Positions 1 to 6,499 of a stretch of 28,482 nucleotides of DNA are shown piece after piece (within the stretch, counting starts at the first letter, position 1; each line of letters starts with the position of its first letter). The DNA comes from a virus: positions 1 to 28,482 of IMG/VR virus record IMGVR_UViG_3300043787_000031. One strand, 5' to 3'. Under the pieces are notes generated by a model, which searched no databases, had not been told where the DNA came from, and saw nothing but the letters and a program-made list of their open reading frames with translations. Both the position numbers and the translations under genes were made by a program.

Positions 1-32
1 GGGCCTAAAAAGTGTTTGCACTTTTTAGGCCC
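1..32. repeat. Perfect 14-bp hairpin at the left edge
   Basis: GGGCCTAAAAAGTG (1-14) is the exact reverse complement of CACTTTTTAGGCCC (19-32), with a TTTG loop. No T-tract follows on the plus strand. On the minus strand, anything that follows lies outside the window. It could be a second terminator, an operator overlapping the leftward promoter at 22-50, or a structured end where an assembly stopped. Confidence 0.85.
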
Positions 33-50
33 AGGACAGCCTCTTGTCAA
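22..50 (-). promoter_or_regulatory. Candidate leftward sigma70-type promoter
   Basis: On the minus strand TTGACA (50-45) is a perfect -35 box. It is followed by a 17-nt spacer and TAAAAA (27-22), a 4/6 match to the -10 box. The -10 lies inside the edge hairpin, so transcription would start near the left edge and serve genes beyond it. It sits after the late-operon terminator (149-187), a sensible place for the next unit to begin. Inferred from sequence only. Confidence 0.4.
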
Positions 51-72
51 TCCCCCTTCGTGGGAGTGTTTA

Positions 73-86
73 CCTGACACGTCAGG
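73..86. promoter_or_regulatory. Operator-like palindrome CCTGAC-AC-GTCAGG
   Basis: A 6-bp inverted repeat with a 2-nt centre lies about 23 bp upstream of the candidate -35 box at 45-50. CTGACAG and GACAG words are repeated just after it (94-115). The position suits a regulator site for the leftward promoter, but no cognate regulator is visible. Confidence 0.3.
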
Positions 87-148
87 ATTTCCCTGACAGC
101 CGACAGCGACAGCGTGCCGCACCGGGCACAAGGAGTAACCGTCTTGAC

Positions 149-187
149 AAAATAAAAACCGCCTGTCCCAGCCAAGGGACGCGGCGG
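149..187 (-). terminator. Intrinsic terminator of the late operon
   Basis: Read on the minus strand, a GC-rich stem is formed by CCGCC+GTCCC and GGGAC+GGCGG around a 6-nt TTGGCT loop, with a small bulge. The 3' arm is followed directly by TTTTTATTTT (158-149). This is a textbook rho-independent terminator. It lies downstream of the last gene (stop at 315) and is correctly oriented to end the whole leftward operon. Confidence 0.85.
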
Positions 188-256
188 CTCTTTGTTTGAT
201 GTTTGTTAGATCGAGCTCTTTATTTGTTTGATGTTTGTTTGTTGTTTGTTAGATCG
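188..256. repeat. TTTG-rich imperfect direct repeat
   Basis: TTTGTTTGATGTTTGTT occurs at 191-207 and again at 223-239. TGTTTGTTAGATCG occurs at 200-213 and 243-256, and CTCTTT precedes both copies. The second copy is longer by TTTG-type slippage units. It lies between the last gene and its terminator, so it is transcribed as 3' untranslated RNA. Otherwise I see no gene in 1-314: the stretch holds only this repeat, the terminator, the palindrome, the promoter candidate and the edge hairpin. Confidence 0.7.
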
Positions 257-314
257 CTTCGAGGGGCGCTGATGTCGTACACCTGGCGGGTAACGTGATG
301 GACGGCATGGGGCA

Positions 315-734
315 TTAGCCACGATGCCACTCTAGCGCTGTTACAATCAACGAGATAATACCTGCCGCGCCTATGATATACGCGCCGACCACCGCGAAAT
401 CCTTACGACCCATTTCCGACACGCGGTCTTTCAGATCGTCAATCTTTTCGTCCAGGCTTTCAATTTGTTTGGTAAATCCCTCGCTCATCTTATCGTTGGC
501 GAGCGTGTTGCTATCGTTCTGCTGTTTCACCAATTCCTGCGCTGCTTTCAACGCCGCCGCGAGCGCCAGATCGCGGCCCGCAAACTTTTCGGTGATAACT
601 GCTACTTCCCCGCTTAGCTTTGTGTTGAAGAGTTTTTCAATATCTACCTTCGCAGCCTCGACCGCATCGGTAGTGAGCTTGGTCGGATCGGGGACCGGCA
701 CCGACCCCTCACGCTCGAGTCTATCGATCGCCAT
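315..734 (-). CDS. Coiled-coil protein with C-terminal membrane anchor (XhlA-like layout)
   Basis: A 139-aa product and the last gene of the operon. Residues about 85-110 are heptad-like and charged (ESLDEKIDDLKDRVSEMG). One hydrophobic helix follows at about 115-133 (VVGAYIIGAAGIISLIVTAL), then a short basic tail. A coiled coil followed by a single C-terminal membrane helix is the layout of haemolysin XhlA-type and some holin-accessory proteins. Its place after the endolysin and holin-like genes suits a lysis role, but that is inference from layout. The ATG at 734 has only a weak upstream purine stretch. The operon terminator follows. Confidence 0.7.
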   Translation of the reverse strand: MAIDRLEREGSVPVPDPTKLTTDAVEAAKVDIEKLFNTKLSGEVAVITEKFAGRDLALAAALKAAQELVKQQNDSNTLANDKMSEGFTKQIESLDEKIDDLKDRVSEMGRKDFAVVGAYIIGAAGIISLIVTALEWHRG

Positions 735-858
735 GCCTCAGCATCCGTTGCAGATTGAAGGCGTCGTCATCCGATCGGGAGGGATGGCCGGCACTTGGCT
801 CTCCATCACTTCGCACCCGCGCATGCCGCGACAATCGGGGACGCCCGTTCCCGTCGCG

Positions 859-1053
859 TCAGTGAAAGGGAGAGCCGCGGCCGCCCTGCAGGATGAAACC
901 GAATTCTGCCCAACCCAAAAGGAAGAGCAACACCATCACGAGCAGCATATTGCCGCCCCAGCCATAGGCCCAGCCAGCGCCATTGCGCCACCAAACACCG
1001 CCGAAGATGATCCAGAGCAGGAACAAGACCCAAAACAAAAGACCGATTGGCAT
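859..1053 (-). CDS. Small two-helix membrane protein
   Basis: 64 aa, almost entirely membrane: helix one at about residues 3-20 (GLLFWVLFLLWIIFGGVW) and helix two at about 34-54 (NMLLVMVLLFLLGWAEFGFIL), joined by an aromatic Gly/Trp-rich loop. The ATG at 1053 is fixed by an excellent ribosome site, AAAGGAG, 6-7 nt upstream. Products of this size and look are common near lysis genes of rhizobial phages, but I know no assigned function. It might be a holin or antiholin. The longer ORF at 806-1069 in another frame is Arg-rich and lacks such a site. Confidence 0.75.
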   Translation of the reverse strand: MPIGLLFWVLFLLWIIFGGVWWRNGAGWAYGWGGNMLLVMVLLFLLGWAEFGFILQGGRGSPFH

Positions 1054-1123
1054 GGCTTTCTCCTTTCATGACCCCGCCGCGCCTTGTCCAGCGCGACGGG
1101 TACTCGTTGAACTCAACCCGACA

Positions 1124-1861
1124 CTAGAAAATGAAACTCGCGCCGGCAACGACTTGCTGCCCGACCGCGCCGCACGCATTGGAGATCGGCCCGACGCACA
1201 CGCTCTTGTCGGACGGGAAGATCGTCTTGACGTAGGTTCGCAGCGCCAGCCCGTTACTGAGCTGCTCCATGCTGACAAGACCGACCATCGGCGCAACCCG
1301 CCATTCCTTGTTGGCGGCGAGGCCGGGGAAATTCGGCGAGATATCGTTCTCGTGAATTCCCGCCATGATGCCGAGCTGCAGGTTGCTGGCCGTCACGCCA
1401 GGCTGTAGCGGCAGGAACGGCGGCACTTGGTTCGTCAAGCTCGCCAGCCACGGGATCTGACTGACGATCGAGGACAACGGCGTGAACGCCACGACGCGCT
1501 GCTCGAACGATGCCGGGCCGGTGAGACTGAAACCGGCGCTGTTGCCGTTGAAGTTATTGAAGCCGAAGTCCCCTTCGAGCGAGATCGCGTAGGGGACGTT
1601 CCTCTGGCCCCACACGTAGCCAACGGTGCCGCCGACGCCGGCCTGCGTTTCGGTGAGGCTGGCAGAGCCAACACCCGGTACGGAGCCCGTCACCGAGCCG
1701 CCGCCGCCTTCGGTGTAGATGCCGACGATGAAGCCCGAGCTGCCGTAGGGGTAGCCGTTCAAGAAACTGATCGGTGGGGTGGCCTTGACCGGCATATCGG
1801 CCGCGAACGCATGACCCGACAGCGCAACAAGCGCCGCGGTGATCAGAAACATCTTGCGCAT
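1124..1861 (-). CDS. Phage-encoded outer-membrane beta-barrel protein
   Basis: A 245-aa product with a clear Sec signal peptide (MRKMFLITAALVALSGHAFA), cleavage predicted after residue 20. The mature start ADMPVKA is typical of Omp25/Omp31-like proteins of Bradyrhizobium-type bacteria. The body has Gly/aromatic beta-strand patterning, for example VGGTVGYVWGQ and ISLEGDFGFNNF. The last strand ends GASFIF with a terminal Phe, the classic outer-membrane insertion signal. Two Cys (VCVGPISNACGA) could form a disulphide. AAGGAG lies 7 nt upstream of the ATG at 1861, so the 24 upstream in-frame residues are not used. Family membership is well supported. Its role in a phage, such as blocking superinfection or altering the envelope, is inference. 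Confidence 0.88.
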   Translation of the reverse strand: MRKMFLITAALVALSGHAFAADMPVKATPPISFLNGYPYGSSGFIVGIYTEGGGGSVTGSVPGVGSASLTETQAGVGGTVGYVWGQRNVPYAISLEGDFGFNNFNGNSAGFSLTGPASFEQRVVAFTPLSSIVSQIPWLASLTNQVPPFLPLQPGVTASNLQLGIMAGIHENDISPNFPGLAANKEWRVAPMVGLVSMEQLSNGLALRTYVKTIFPSDKSVCVGPISNACGAVGQQVVAGASFIF

Positions 1862-1947
1862 GTCAATCTCCTTTGTTCGGGCGATTCGCCCATACGCTGA
1901 TGTTGCATCCAGTGGGTGTGGCGTGCGTGTCACACCACAGGTTTCTT

Positions 1948-2118
1948 TCAGCCGTGCTGTGCCGGCGCCTGAGACTTCGCTAGCAACGGCCCGAGCTCTT
2001 CCACAAGCTTGATGATGTCTTGAACGCCGGGGTCTTTTTCCAGACGCTCGATCGTTTGAGCCGCAGCCGCGAGGCGCGAGGCGTAGGGCATGAATTGGAA
2101 GATGGTTGAGAGGTCCAT
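1948..2118 (-). CDS. Small alpha-helical protein in the lysis block
   Basis: 56 aa, starting MDLSTIFQFMPYASRLAAA. It is mainly amphipathic helix (QTIERLEKDPGVQDIIKLVEEL) with no signal peptide or long membrane segment. The ATG at 2118 lies one nucleotide after the holin-like gene's stop, with GGGAG about 9 nt upstream, so the longer in-frame extension to 2181 is unlikely. Tight linkage suggests co-translation with the holin-like gene. The family is not recognised; an antiholin or accessory lysis protein is possible. Confidence 0.7.
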   Translation of the reverse strand: MDLSTIFQFMPYASRLAAAAQTIERLEKDPGVQDIIKLVEELGPLLAKSQAPAQHG

Positions 2119-2119
2119 T

Positions 2120-2485
2120 TTAATGCGCTCCCGTCGCCACAGGCGGCCCGACGATCTTGTCGCTATTCGTTGCGTCCGCAAGGGCCTGAGTCGTCACAAT
2201 CGATTTCACTTCGGAGTTGTTCGAAGCGAGGCTGTCCAATTTTTGCTGCAACGGGACCTGTTGCACGTTCGCCAATCGCCCGGCATTGGTCATGTTCGAT
2301 CCGGCAACATAGGTCATCACACCGTTGCCTAGAACCGAAACGATCAGGCACCATTTCACAAGGGGTGGGATGATGTCTGCCGGAAGCGCACCAGCAAAGA
2401 ATCCAGTCCCGGCCGCGGCTATAAGACCCGCGACAAAAACCACGAGGCCAAACCAAAAAGAAACTTTCGGGTCGATGTTAGGCAC
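2120..2485 (-). CDS. Putative holin (two-helix membrane protein)
   Basis: A 121-aa product with a short polar N-terminus (MPNIDPKVSF), membrane helices at about residues 10-33 and 41-63, and a soluble tail ending VKSIVTTQALADATNSDKIVG. This tail is typical of a common holin-like family in rhizobial phages. The start is GTG at 2485, chosen because AGGAG lies 6 nt upstream inside the end of the endolysin gene. The two genes overlap by 8 nt. The endolysin neighbour supports a role in inner-membrane permeabilisation. Confidence 0.75.
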   Translation of the reverse strand: MPNIDPKVSFWFGLVVFVAGLIAAAGTGFFAGALPADIIPPLVKWCLIVSVLGNGVMTYVAGSNMTNAGRLANVQQVPLQQKLDSLASNNSEVKSIVTTQALADATNSDKIVGPPVATGAH

Positions 2486-3059
2486 TTGTTGCTCCTGCCA
2501 TTTTTAGTGCTTCCGCGCCAATTTCCTGCGAGCGCCTAATCCAGTCGCGGCCGAAATATTGGAAGCCCCGGAGCGCGCGATAGTACGCCTCTCGATTGTT
2601 CGTAAAGGCGTTGATCGTGGCGGGGACATTGGTGATGCCCTTGACCGCAGCATCCGTCGCCGGTCCCCACACGCGGTCACTCGTAATTCCGAGCGCGCGT
2701 TGCAGGATCAGCGTGGCCGCGCCGGGGCCGGCGTTCACGGCCTCATCAAAAAACTGCATGTCGAGGCCCGCCGGGAGCTTGGGGCATTCCGGCAACCAAT
2801 AGGAATTGTAGTAGATGTCGGCACCCTCATCGCGGCTGATCTTGCTCACGTCTTGGAGCGGGAGGCCGTTGCTCTTTCGGTAAATGTCGTACTCGCGCTG
2901 AATGATGCCGCACATTGTCTCCCCGCCGGGGTCGTGCGCGTCGTTGGAAAAGTTTCGCCGGTTGCTCCAATCGTTCGGCAGCGGGCATTCCTGAATCAGC
3001 GTGAAGGGCCAGCAAGCGGCAAAACGAGGATCGGCCAGGGCGGTTGCTGCGTCAGTCAT
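2478..3059 (-). CDS. Endolysin, GH108-type N-acetylmuramidase
   Basis: A 193-aa peptidoglycan hydrolase. NDAHDPGGETMCGIIQREYD (about 39-58) matches the core DPGG-x-T-x-x-GI signature of glycoside hydrolase family 108. The C-terminal half (MQFFDEAVNAGPGAATLILQ, then ITSDRVWGPATDAAV) resembles the peptidoglycan-binding region that usually follows. In typical members the catalytic Glu sits in an EGGY-type motif close before DPGG. Here the best candidate is Glu24 in LIQECPLPND, with a longer linker to DPGG. No signal peptide is visible, so a holin should be needed. The start overlaps the upstream 27-codon gene (ATGA). Confidence 0.88.
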   Translation of the reverse strand: MTDAATALADPRFAACWPFTLIQECPLPNDWSNRRNFSNDAHDPGGETMCGIIQREYDIYRKSNGLPLQDVSKISRDEGADIYYNSYWLPECPKLPAGLDMQFFDEAVNAGPGAATLILQRALGITSDRVWGPATDAAVKGITNVPATINAFTNNREAYYRALRGFQYFGRDWIRRSQEIGAEALKMAGATSA

Positions 3060-3139
3060 CGCATCGCGTTCCTTGTGATAATCACGGCTGCGCTCGCGAC
3101 AAGCGCCAGAAAGACCGCAGCGAGGATAGGGTCACCCAT
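3056..3139 (-). CDS. 27-aa membrane miniprotein coupled to the endolysin
   Basis: Reads MGDPILAAVFLALVASAAVI followed by ITRNAMR: one hydrophobic helix (residues 4-21) and a basic tail, as expected for an inner-membrane protein with its C-terminus in the cytoplasm. Its TGA overlaps the endolysin ATG as ATGA, the same coupling used through this operon. The AAGGA serving the endolysin is inside its 3' end. Its own ribosome site is weak. It fills most of an otherwise empty 120-nt gap. It could be a minimal holin or pinholin-like peptide; function not established. Confidence 0.5.
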   Translation of the reverse strand: MGDPILAAVFLALVASAAVIITRNAMR

Positions 3140-3181
3140 GCCTGACACAATGCCTGAGTCGCCGGGCCGCCACAACGCAAC

Positions 3182-5311
3182 TCAGAGTATTCCGTAGATG
3201 ATGATCGAGCCGGACGTGATGTTGCCGGAGTCCATCTGGACCTGAAAACCATCGACAACGCCGGCCGTGCTCCACGCGCCAGAGAATGACCCTACCACCT
3301 GCCACCCAGATCCGCCGCCGCCGAAATAGCCGAACTGGCCATTGACGTTCATGATCGCGCTGGCGGACGGATTGGTCAAAATGATCTGCCCGCTATATCC
3401 GGGAGCGCTGTTGCTGATCGATTGGTTCGTCCCGGCGGTTACGTGCGTCAGTGGAATGTAGGCGGCGGCATTGCTATTTGACGAACCGACCGCACTGTTT
3501 GCGGCGAGAATATTTATTGAGTTGTATCCTGACGACTGGAACGAGCCGCCGGAATGGACCTGAAACTCCATAATTCTTTCTGTCGTGGCCGGCACAAGGT
3601 TCTGAAAGACCAACAGATAAGATTTGTAGGTGCTGGTTATATGCGTGGTGTCGCTCAAGGATGCCGAGCTGCTCGCCGTGAGCGTCGCCAAATTGACCAT
3701 CGCTCCGGCGACGTTGGTGCCGCACGTCGGATCAGCACTCGCCCCGCCGCCGACGATCACTTGATTGGTCGCGCACGGCCCTACAGCGGCTTGTGCGCTT
3801 GTGCCTTCGCTGACGGGGATTGAATGGGCGGCTGCGGTGGCATTGCCGGTGCCGCCGTTGGCGACGGGGATGGTGCCGCCGCATTGCGGGTCGGTGGATG
3901 CACCTTGGCCAGTGATCGGCACGTTGCTGTTGCACGGCCCTACAGATGCTTGCGCGCCTGTGCCTTCACCGACGGGAACCGAGTGCGCCGTAGCCGTGGC
4001 ATTACCAGTCCCACCTTCGGCCACCATGAGCGGATTAACTAACGCCAGAGCATTGCAGTTGAACGTCGTCGTATTACCGCCGATGTTGCAGACGTTCGCT
4101 CCGTTACGATTCTCAAGGGTTACGTCGTTGGTGCCGTTTCCAGTCAGAATTAGGCCCAAAGTAGAATTGGCGCCGATAAATCCTTGTCCACTCGTTGGGG
4201 CCGGCGGGGTGCCGCCGAAAAGTTGGTTTAGCAACGTCATTGGTATGCCGTTGACGTTGCCGGGCAGGATCGTGTTCGGGTCACTGGCACTATTAATGTA
4301 GCCGGTGTAATCCGAATATAAATATTTTGTCGCGGTCACGCCTGAAAAGCCCGTGAACGTCATTCCTGTCAGATCGATATATCCAGTGCTCGCCACACGC
4401 GCAGAGTCCCCATAGGTTAGGCTTGAGGCCCCGTTAATCGTCACCGCGCCGTTACCGGCAATCTCCCCGCCATTATTTACCGCCAAGAGAACTTCATTGC
4501 TGGCAGTTGCGAGTATCTGAAGGGTGCCTTGAATCGTGACTATACCACCAGCATTTTCCCCCTGCATTGCGAGAGCGCAAACTCCAAAATTGGTGCCGGT
4601 CTCGACGTAAAAGTTCGCACTATTAGCGACGACGCATTGATGATTGCCGCCAACACTTTCTACTTCAAGATTGGAAGTACCCCAGCGAGACGCGATATTG
4701 CGAGCGATGATCGTGCCTTGGGTGGTGCAATTAATAATGACATTGGTGTTCGCGGAGGGATTCCCTAGGATCGTAACAATCTGATTGAGGGAAAAGCTCG
4801 CAAAATAATCCGGCAGAACAAGACATTCATTGTACGTGCCATCGGCAACCTGCAAGGCGACGGTATACGCGCTGAAATCGTACTGGTTTGCCATCGCCGC
4901 AATGGCATAAACCAGCGATTGGCAAGGCGTCGTGATGGTGAGTCCGCACGTACTGACATTCACGCCGGGGCTGCATGTCTGTGTGCCACACGTCGCGGAT
5001 GTCGCGTTGTTGTTCACATAAAACGTAGTGTTGGCTGTCAATCTAATTCGCGGCGGGTATCCCGCATCCGCCAATTGATTGCCGGTCGCATTGCCCCAAA
5101 TTACTGTGTCACCAACAACAGATGTGTTTGGACCAAAAACAACCGGACCCGATGCTCCATTGCAGGAAAAACCCGCGTCTTTCAGAATCGTGTTGGAATT
5201 GAACAGCGCGCAATCCCCCGGCGTAATTGGCCCAATAACCGTCACGGGTTGCGCCCATACGGGCCATACCGCGAGCACCAGCAACAGCAATGCGAGGGAG
5301 AGGCGTTTCAT
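3182..5311 (-). CDS. Fibre/spike-like protein with Sec signal peptide
   Basis: 709 aa. MKRLSLALLLLVLAVWPVWA is a strong signal peptide (cleavage about residue 20). Residues about 100-370 look like a parallel beta-helix, with short strand repeats and many N/G/T. Two 53-residue tandem repeats carrying the GGTGNAT motif, common in phage fibres, lie at about 430-535. The C-terminal domain ends SGNITSGSIIIYGIL, a fold seen at fibre tips. The mature protein has 16 Cys, unusual for a cytoplasmically assembled fibre. The ATG at 5311 forms ATGA with the previous stop. The 153 in-frame upstream codons overlap the neighbouring gene and are rejected. Receptor binding or glycan cleavage is likely; why it would be exported is unknown. 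Confidence 0.8.
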   Translation of the reverse strand: MKRLSLALLLLVLAVWPVWAQPVTVIGPITPGDCALFNSNTILKDAGFSCNGASGPVVFGPNTSVVGDTVIWGNATGNQLADAGYPPRIRLTANTTFYVNNNATSATCGTQTCSPGVNVSTCGLTITTPCQSLVYAIAAMANQYDFSAYTVALQVADGTYNECLVLPDYFASFSLNQIVTILGNPSANTNVIINCTTQGTIIARNIASRWGTSNLEVESVGGNHQCVVANSANFYVETGTNFGVCALAMQGENAGGIVTIQGTLQILATASNEVLLAVNNGGEIAGNGAVTINGASSLTYGDSARVASTGYIDLTGMTFTGFSGVTATKYLYSDYTGYINSASDPNTILPGNVNGIPMTLLNQLFGGTPPAPTSGQGFIGANSTLGLILTGNGTNDVTLENRNGANVCNIGGNTTTFNCNALALVNPLMVAEGGTGNATATAHSVPVGEGTGAQASVGPCNSNVPITGQGASTDPQCGGTIPVANGGTGNATAAAHSIPVSEGTSAQAAVGPCATNQVIVGGGASADPTCGTNVAGAMVNLATLTASSSASLSDTTHITSTYKSYLLVFQNLVPATTERIMEFQVHSGGSFQSSGYNSINILAANSAVGSSNSNAAAYIPLTHVTAGTNQSISNSAPGYSGQIILTNPSASAIMNVNGQFGYFGGGGSGWQVVGSFSGAWSTAGVVDGFQVQMDSGNITSGSIIIYGIL
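3707..4024 (-). repeat. Two tandem 159-nt coding repeats in the fibre gene
   Basis: Copies begin at 4024 (VAEGGTGNATATAHSVPVGE) and 3865 (VANGGTGNATAAAHSIPVSE), exactly 53 codons apart, and each ends near a DPxCG motif. The copies differ at many codons, so the duplication is not recent. GGTG-type modules are familiar as fibre-shaft units that can expand or contract. Confidence 0.8.
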
Positions 5312-5625
5312 TGATAGAATTCCAGAATCACGATGACATTCGCGCCCGCCTGAGAGGCTATCGCGGCCATCCCATTTGTCCAGACTGGCGTGTTCGGCGG
5401 CCCGAACATCTGCCCTTGCTGCGGCTGAATATTTATTGATCCCGCGCCGCTCGCAACCGCCGTAGTGCCCAATGGCGATACCGACAACGTGACCGTCGCC
5501 GACGGATTGAACACGTACAGCCCCGCCCTCTGCGGATTCGGCTGCGCCACAACCACACTCGCATTGCTCACCGTTGGCGTGGTGAGGGCGTTGGGGCTGG
5601 GTTGGGTGGTGCTGCCGGAGCCCAT
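5308..5625 (-). CDS. Small beta-domain protein, non-exported paralogue
   Basis: A 105-aa product with no signal peptide. It reads as a compact beta domain: PNPQRAGLYVFNPSATVTLS, then TTAVASGAGSINIQP, a Trp-containing segment (VWTNGMAAIAS) and a final VIVILEF strand. It aligns with the exported product at 17581-17949 (AAVASGGGTINIAG; GIASGASSVLTIWEY) and more loosely with 7978-8376, so the phage carries a small family of this fold. The ATG at 5625 shares one base with the previous stop (TAATG), and its own stop overlaps the fibre start as ATGA. It is probably virion-associated, given its place beside the fibre gene. Confidence 0.75.
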   Translation of the reverse strand: MGSGSTTQPSPNALTTPTVSNASVVVAQPNPQRAGLYVFNPSATVTLSVSPLGTTAVASGAGSINIQPQQGQMFGPPNTPVWTNGMAAIASQAGANVIVILEFYQ

Positions 5626-5837
5626 TATTTTTTCTTATCGTCTGGTTTAATGGCCTTTGCGTCATCACAGGCGGCGATTTGCTTTTGCTGCGCCTCGATA
5701 GTCTGCGCCCACTGATTGATGACGTTATCGATCTGCAATGCGGTTTGAGCCGGCGTTGGCTGTTGTGCACGCGCGGGCAGCATTAGCGCAAACACCAACA
5801 TATTCACCAAAATCCAGATCTTAATAATGGTTAACAT
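5625..5837 (-). CDS. Small exported coiled-coil protein
   Basis: A 70-aa product. MLTIIKIWILVNMLVFALML followed by PARA|QQ is a signal peptide with predicted cleavage after about residue 24. The mature part is a short helix (ALQIDNVINQWAQTIEAQQK) and a Lys-rich tail ending DDKKK. One Cys is present and no lipobox is seen. ATG 5837 is 7 nt after the preceding stop; the 39 upstream codons in the same frame are Arg-rich shadow sequence of the neighbour. Function unknown; a periplasmic chaperone-like or spanin-like role cannot be told apart by eye. Confidence 0.65.
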   Translation of the reverse strand: MLTIIKIWILVNMLVFALMLPARAQQPTPAQTALQIDNVINQWAQTIEAQQKQIAACDDAKAIKPDDKKK

Positions 5838-5844
5838 TTTGAGC

Positions 5845-6159
5845 CTATTGCGCTGGCGTGATCGTGATCGGCGCCACAGCCTTTGCGGCCGTCGCCCCCT
5901 GCCAATTCTGCACCTGAGCCGCCAACTGCGCGAACACGGAGTCTGACCAAGCATTCCAAGCGGCTTGCCCGGTAGGGTTTCCTGGAAAATATGCCGTGAC
6001 CCATGCGCTGTACGTTGCCGCGTCGGCGTCGCTGATTGTTGACGTAGCCGTTTCCGTTACCGTCCCGGCCGTGTTCTTGTAGGTGATGGTGATAGAGCCG
6101 GCGAGCGCTGGAAGCGGCGCGGCGAGCAAGGCAATCGCGAGAATGATTGAACGGGTCAT
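5845..6159 (-). CDS. Exported small protein in the fibre cluster
   Basis: A 104-aa product with signal peptide MTRSIILAIALLAAPLPALA (cleavage after residue 20). The mature part begins with a beta hairpin (GSITITYKNTAGTVTETATS) and continues as a Trp-containing helical segment (AWNAWSDSVFAQLAAQVQNW). It has no Cys. The start at 6159 overlaps the previous stop (ATGA), which rules out the 9-codon extension. Not recognised; its position between two fibre-like genes suggests a tail or surface role. Confidence 0.7.
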   Translation of the reverse strand: MTRSIILAIALLAAPLPALAGSITITYKNTAGTVTETATSTISDADAATYSAWVTAYFPGNPTGQAAWNAWSDSVFAQLAAQVQNWQGATAAKAVAPITITPAQ

Positions 6160-6497
6160 TGCACGATCCAGTTTGTTCCATTGCACGTTACACCAATCGA
6201 GACTGCGCCGCCACCAACGGCCGTCGCGATTGCAACAGGGGTCAAAGCATCGGTCACTATGTACATCGCGCCTTTTGTTCCAGAATTACATGTCGGCAAC
6301 TGACTGCCTCCCGCTCCGATTGTTGCTAGAGGCCGTGTTGGCGGTGCGCAAGTCAATGTCGATCCGTTGTATTGAACAACCTGTCCGGCCGTCGTGCATC
6401 CCATATCTGCATTTACTGAGGGCACAAGACCGGCAGCGAACGCAGAGCGCGATAACAGCGCAAAGGCAATTCCAAAAGCAACAGAGGGCGTTTTCAT
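6156..6497 (-). CDS. Exported four-cysteine small protein
   Basis: 113 aa from ATG 6497. Signal peptide MKTPSVAFGIAFALLSRSAFA, then a mature beta-rich domain with Cys in GCTTAG, LTCAPP, PTCNSG and VTCNG, which could form two disulphides. TTAGQVVQYNGSTLTCA and ending GVTCNGTNWIVQ resemble short C-terminal fibre domains. A second ATG at 6506 adds three residues. GGGA lies 8 nt before 6497 and AGG lies 6 nt before 6506, so the start is uncertain by three codons. It follows the 493-aa fibre gene by 2 nt. Confidence 0.7.
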   Translation of the reverse strand: MKTPSVAFGIAFALLSRSAFAAGLVPSVNADMGCTTAGQVVQYNGSTLTCAPPTRPLATIGAGGSQLPTCNSGTKGAMYIVTDALTPVAIATAVGGGAVSIGVTCNGTNWIVQ

Positions 6498-6499
6498 GA

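Noticed and set aside
141-172. Plus-strand promoter from TTGACA at 144-149
   Set aside because: No -10 box at 16-18 bp, no plus-strand gene downstream, and the bases are explained by the minus-strand terminator's T-tract.
188-256. CRISPR-like repeat
   Set aside because: Only two imperfect AT-rich copies, no uniform spacers and no cas genes; better described as a slippage repeat.
738-824. 28-codon minus-strand ORF (MRGCEVMESQVPAIPPD...)
   Set aside because: It ends 3 nt before the next start and has three Cys, but no ribosome site and no recognisable lipoprotein signal; too weak to list as a gene.
806-1069. 87-aa minus-strand ORF
   Set aside because: Competes with the membrane protein at 859-1053, which has a consensus ribosome site and a sensible two-helix sequence.
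373-1071. 232-aa plus-strand ORF
   Set aside because: It lies over two minus-strand genes and an intergenic gap, has Ser/Ala/Arg-biased shadow composition and no ribosome site.
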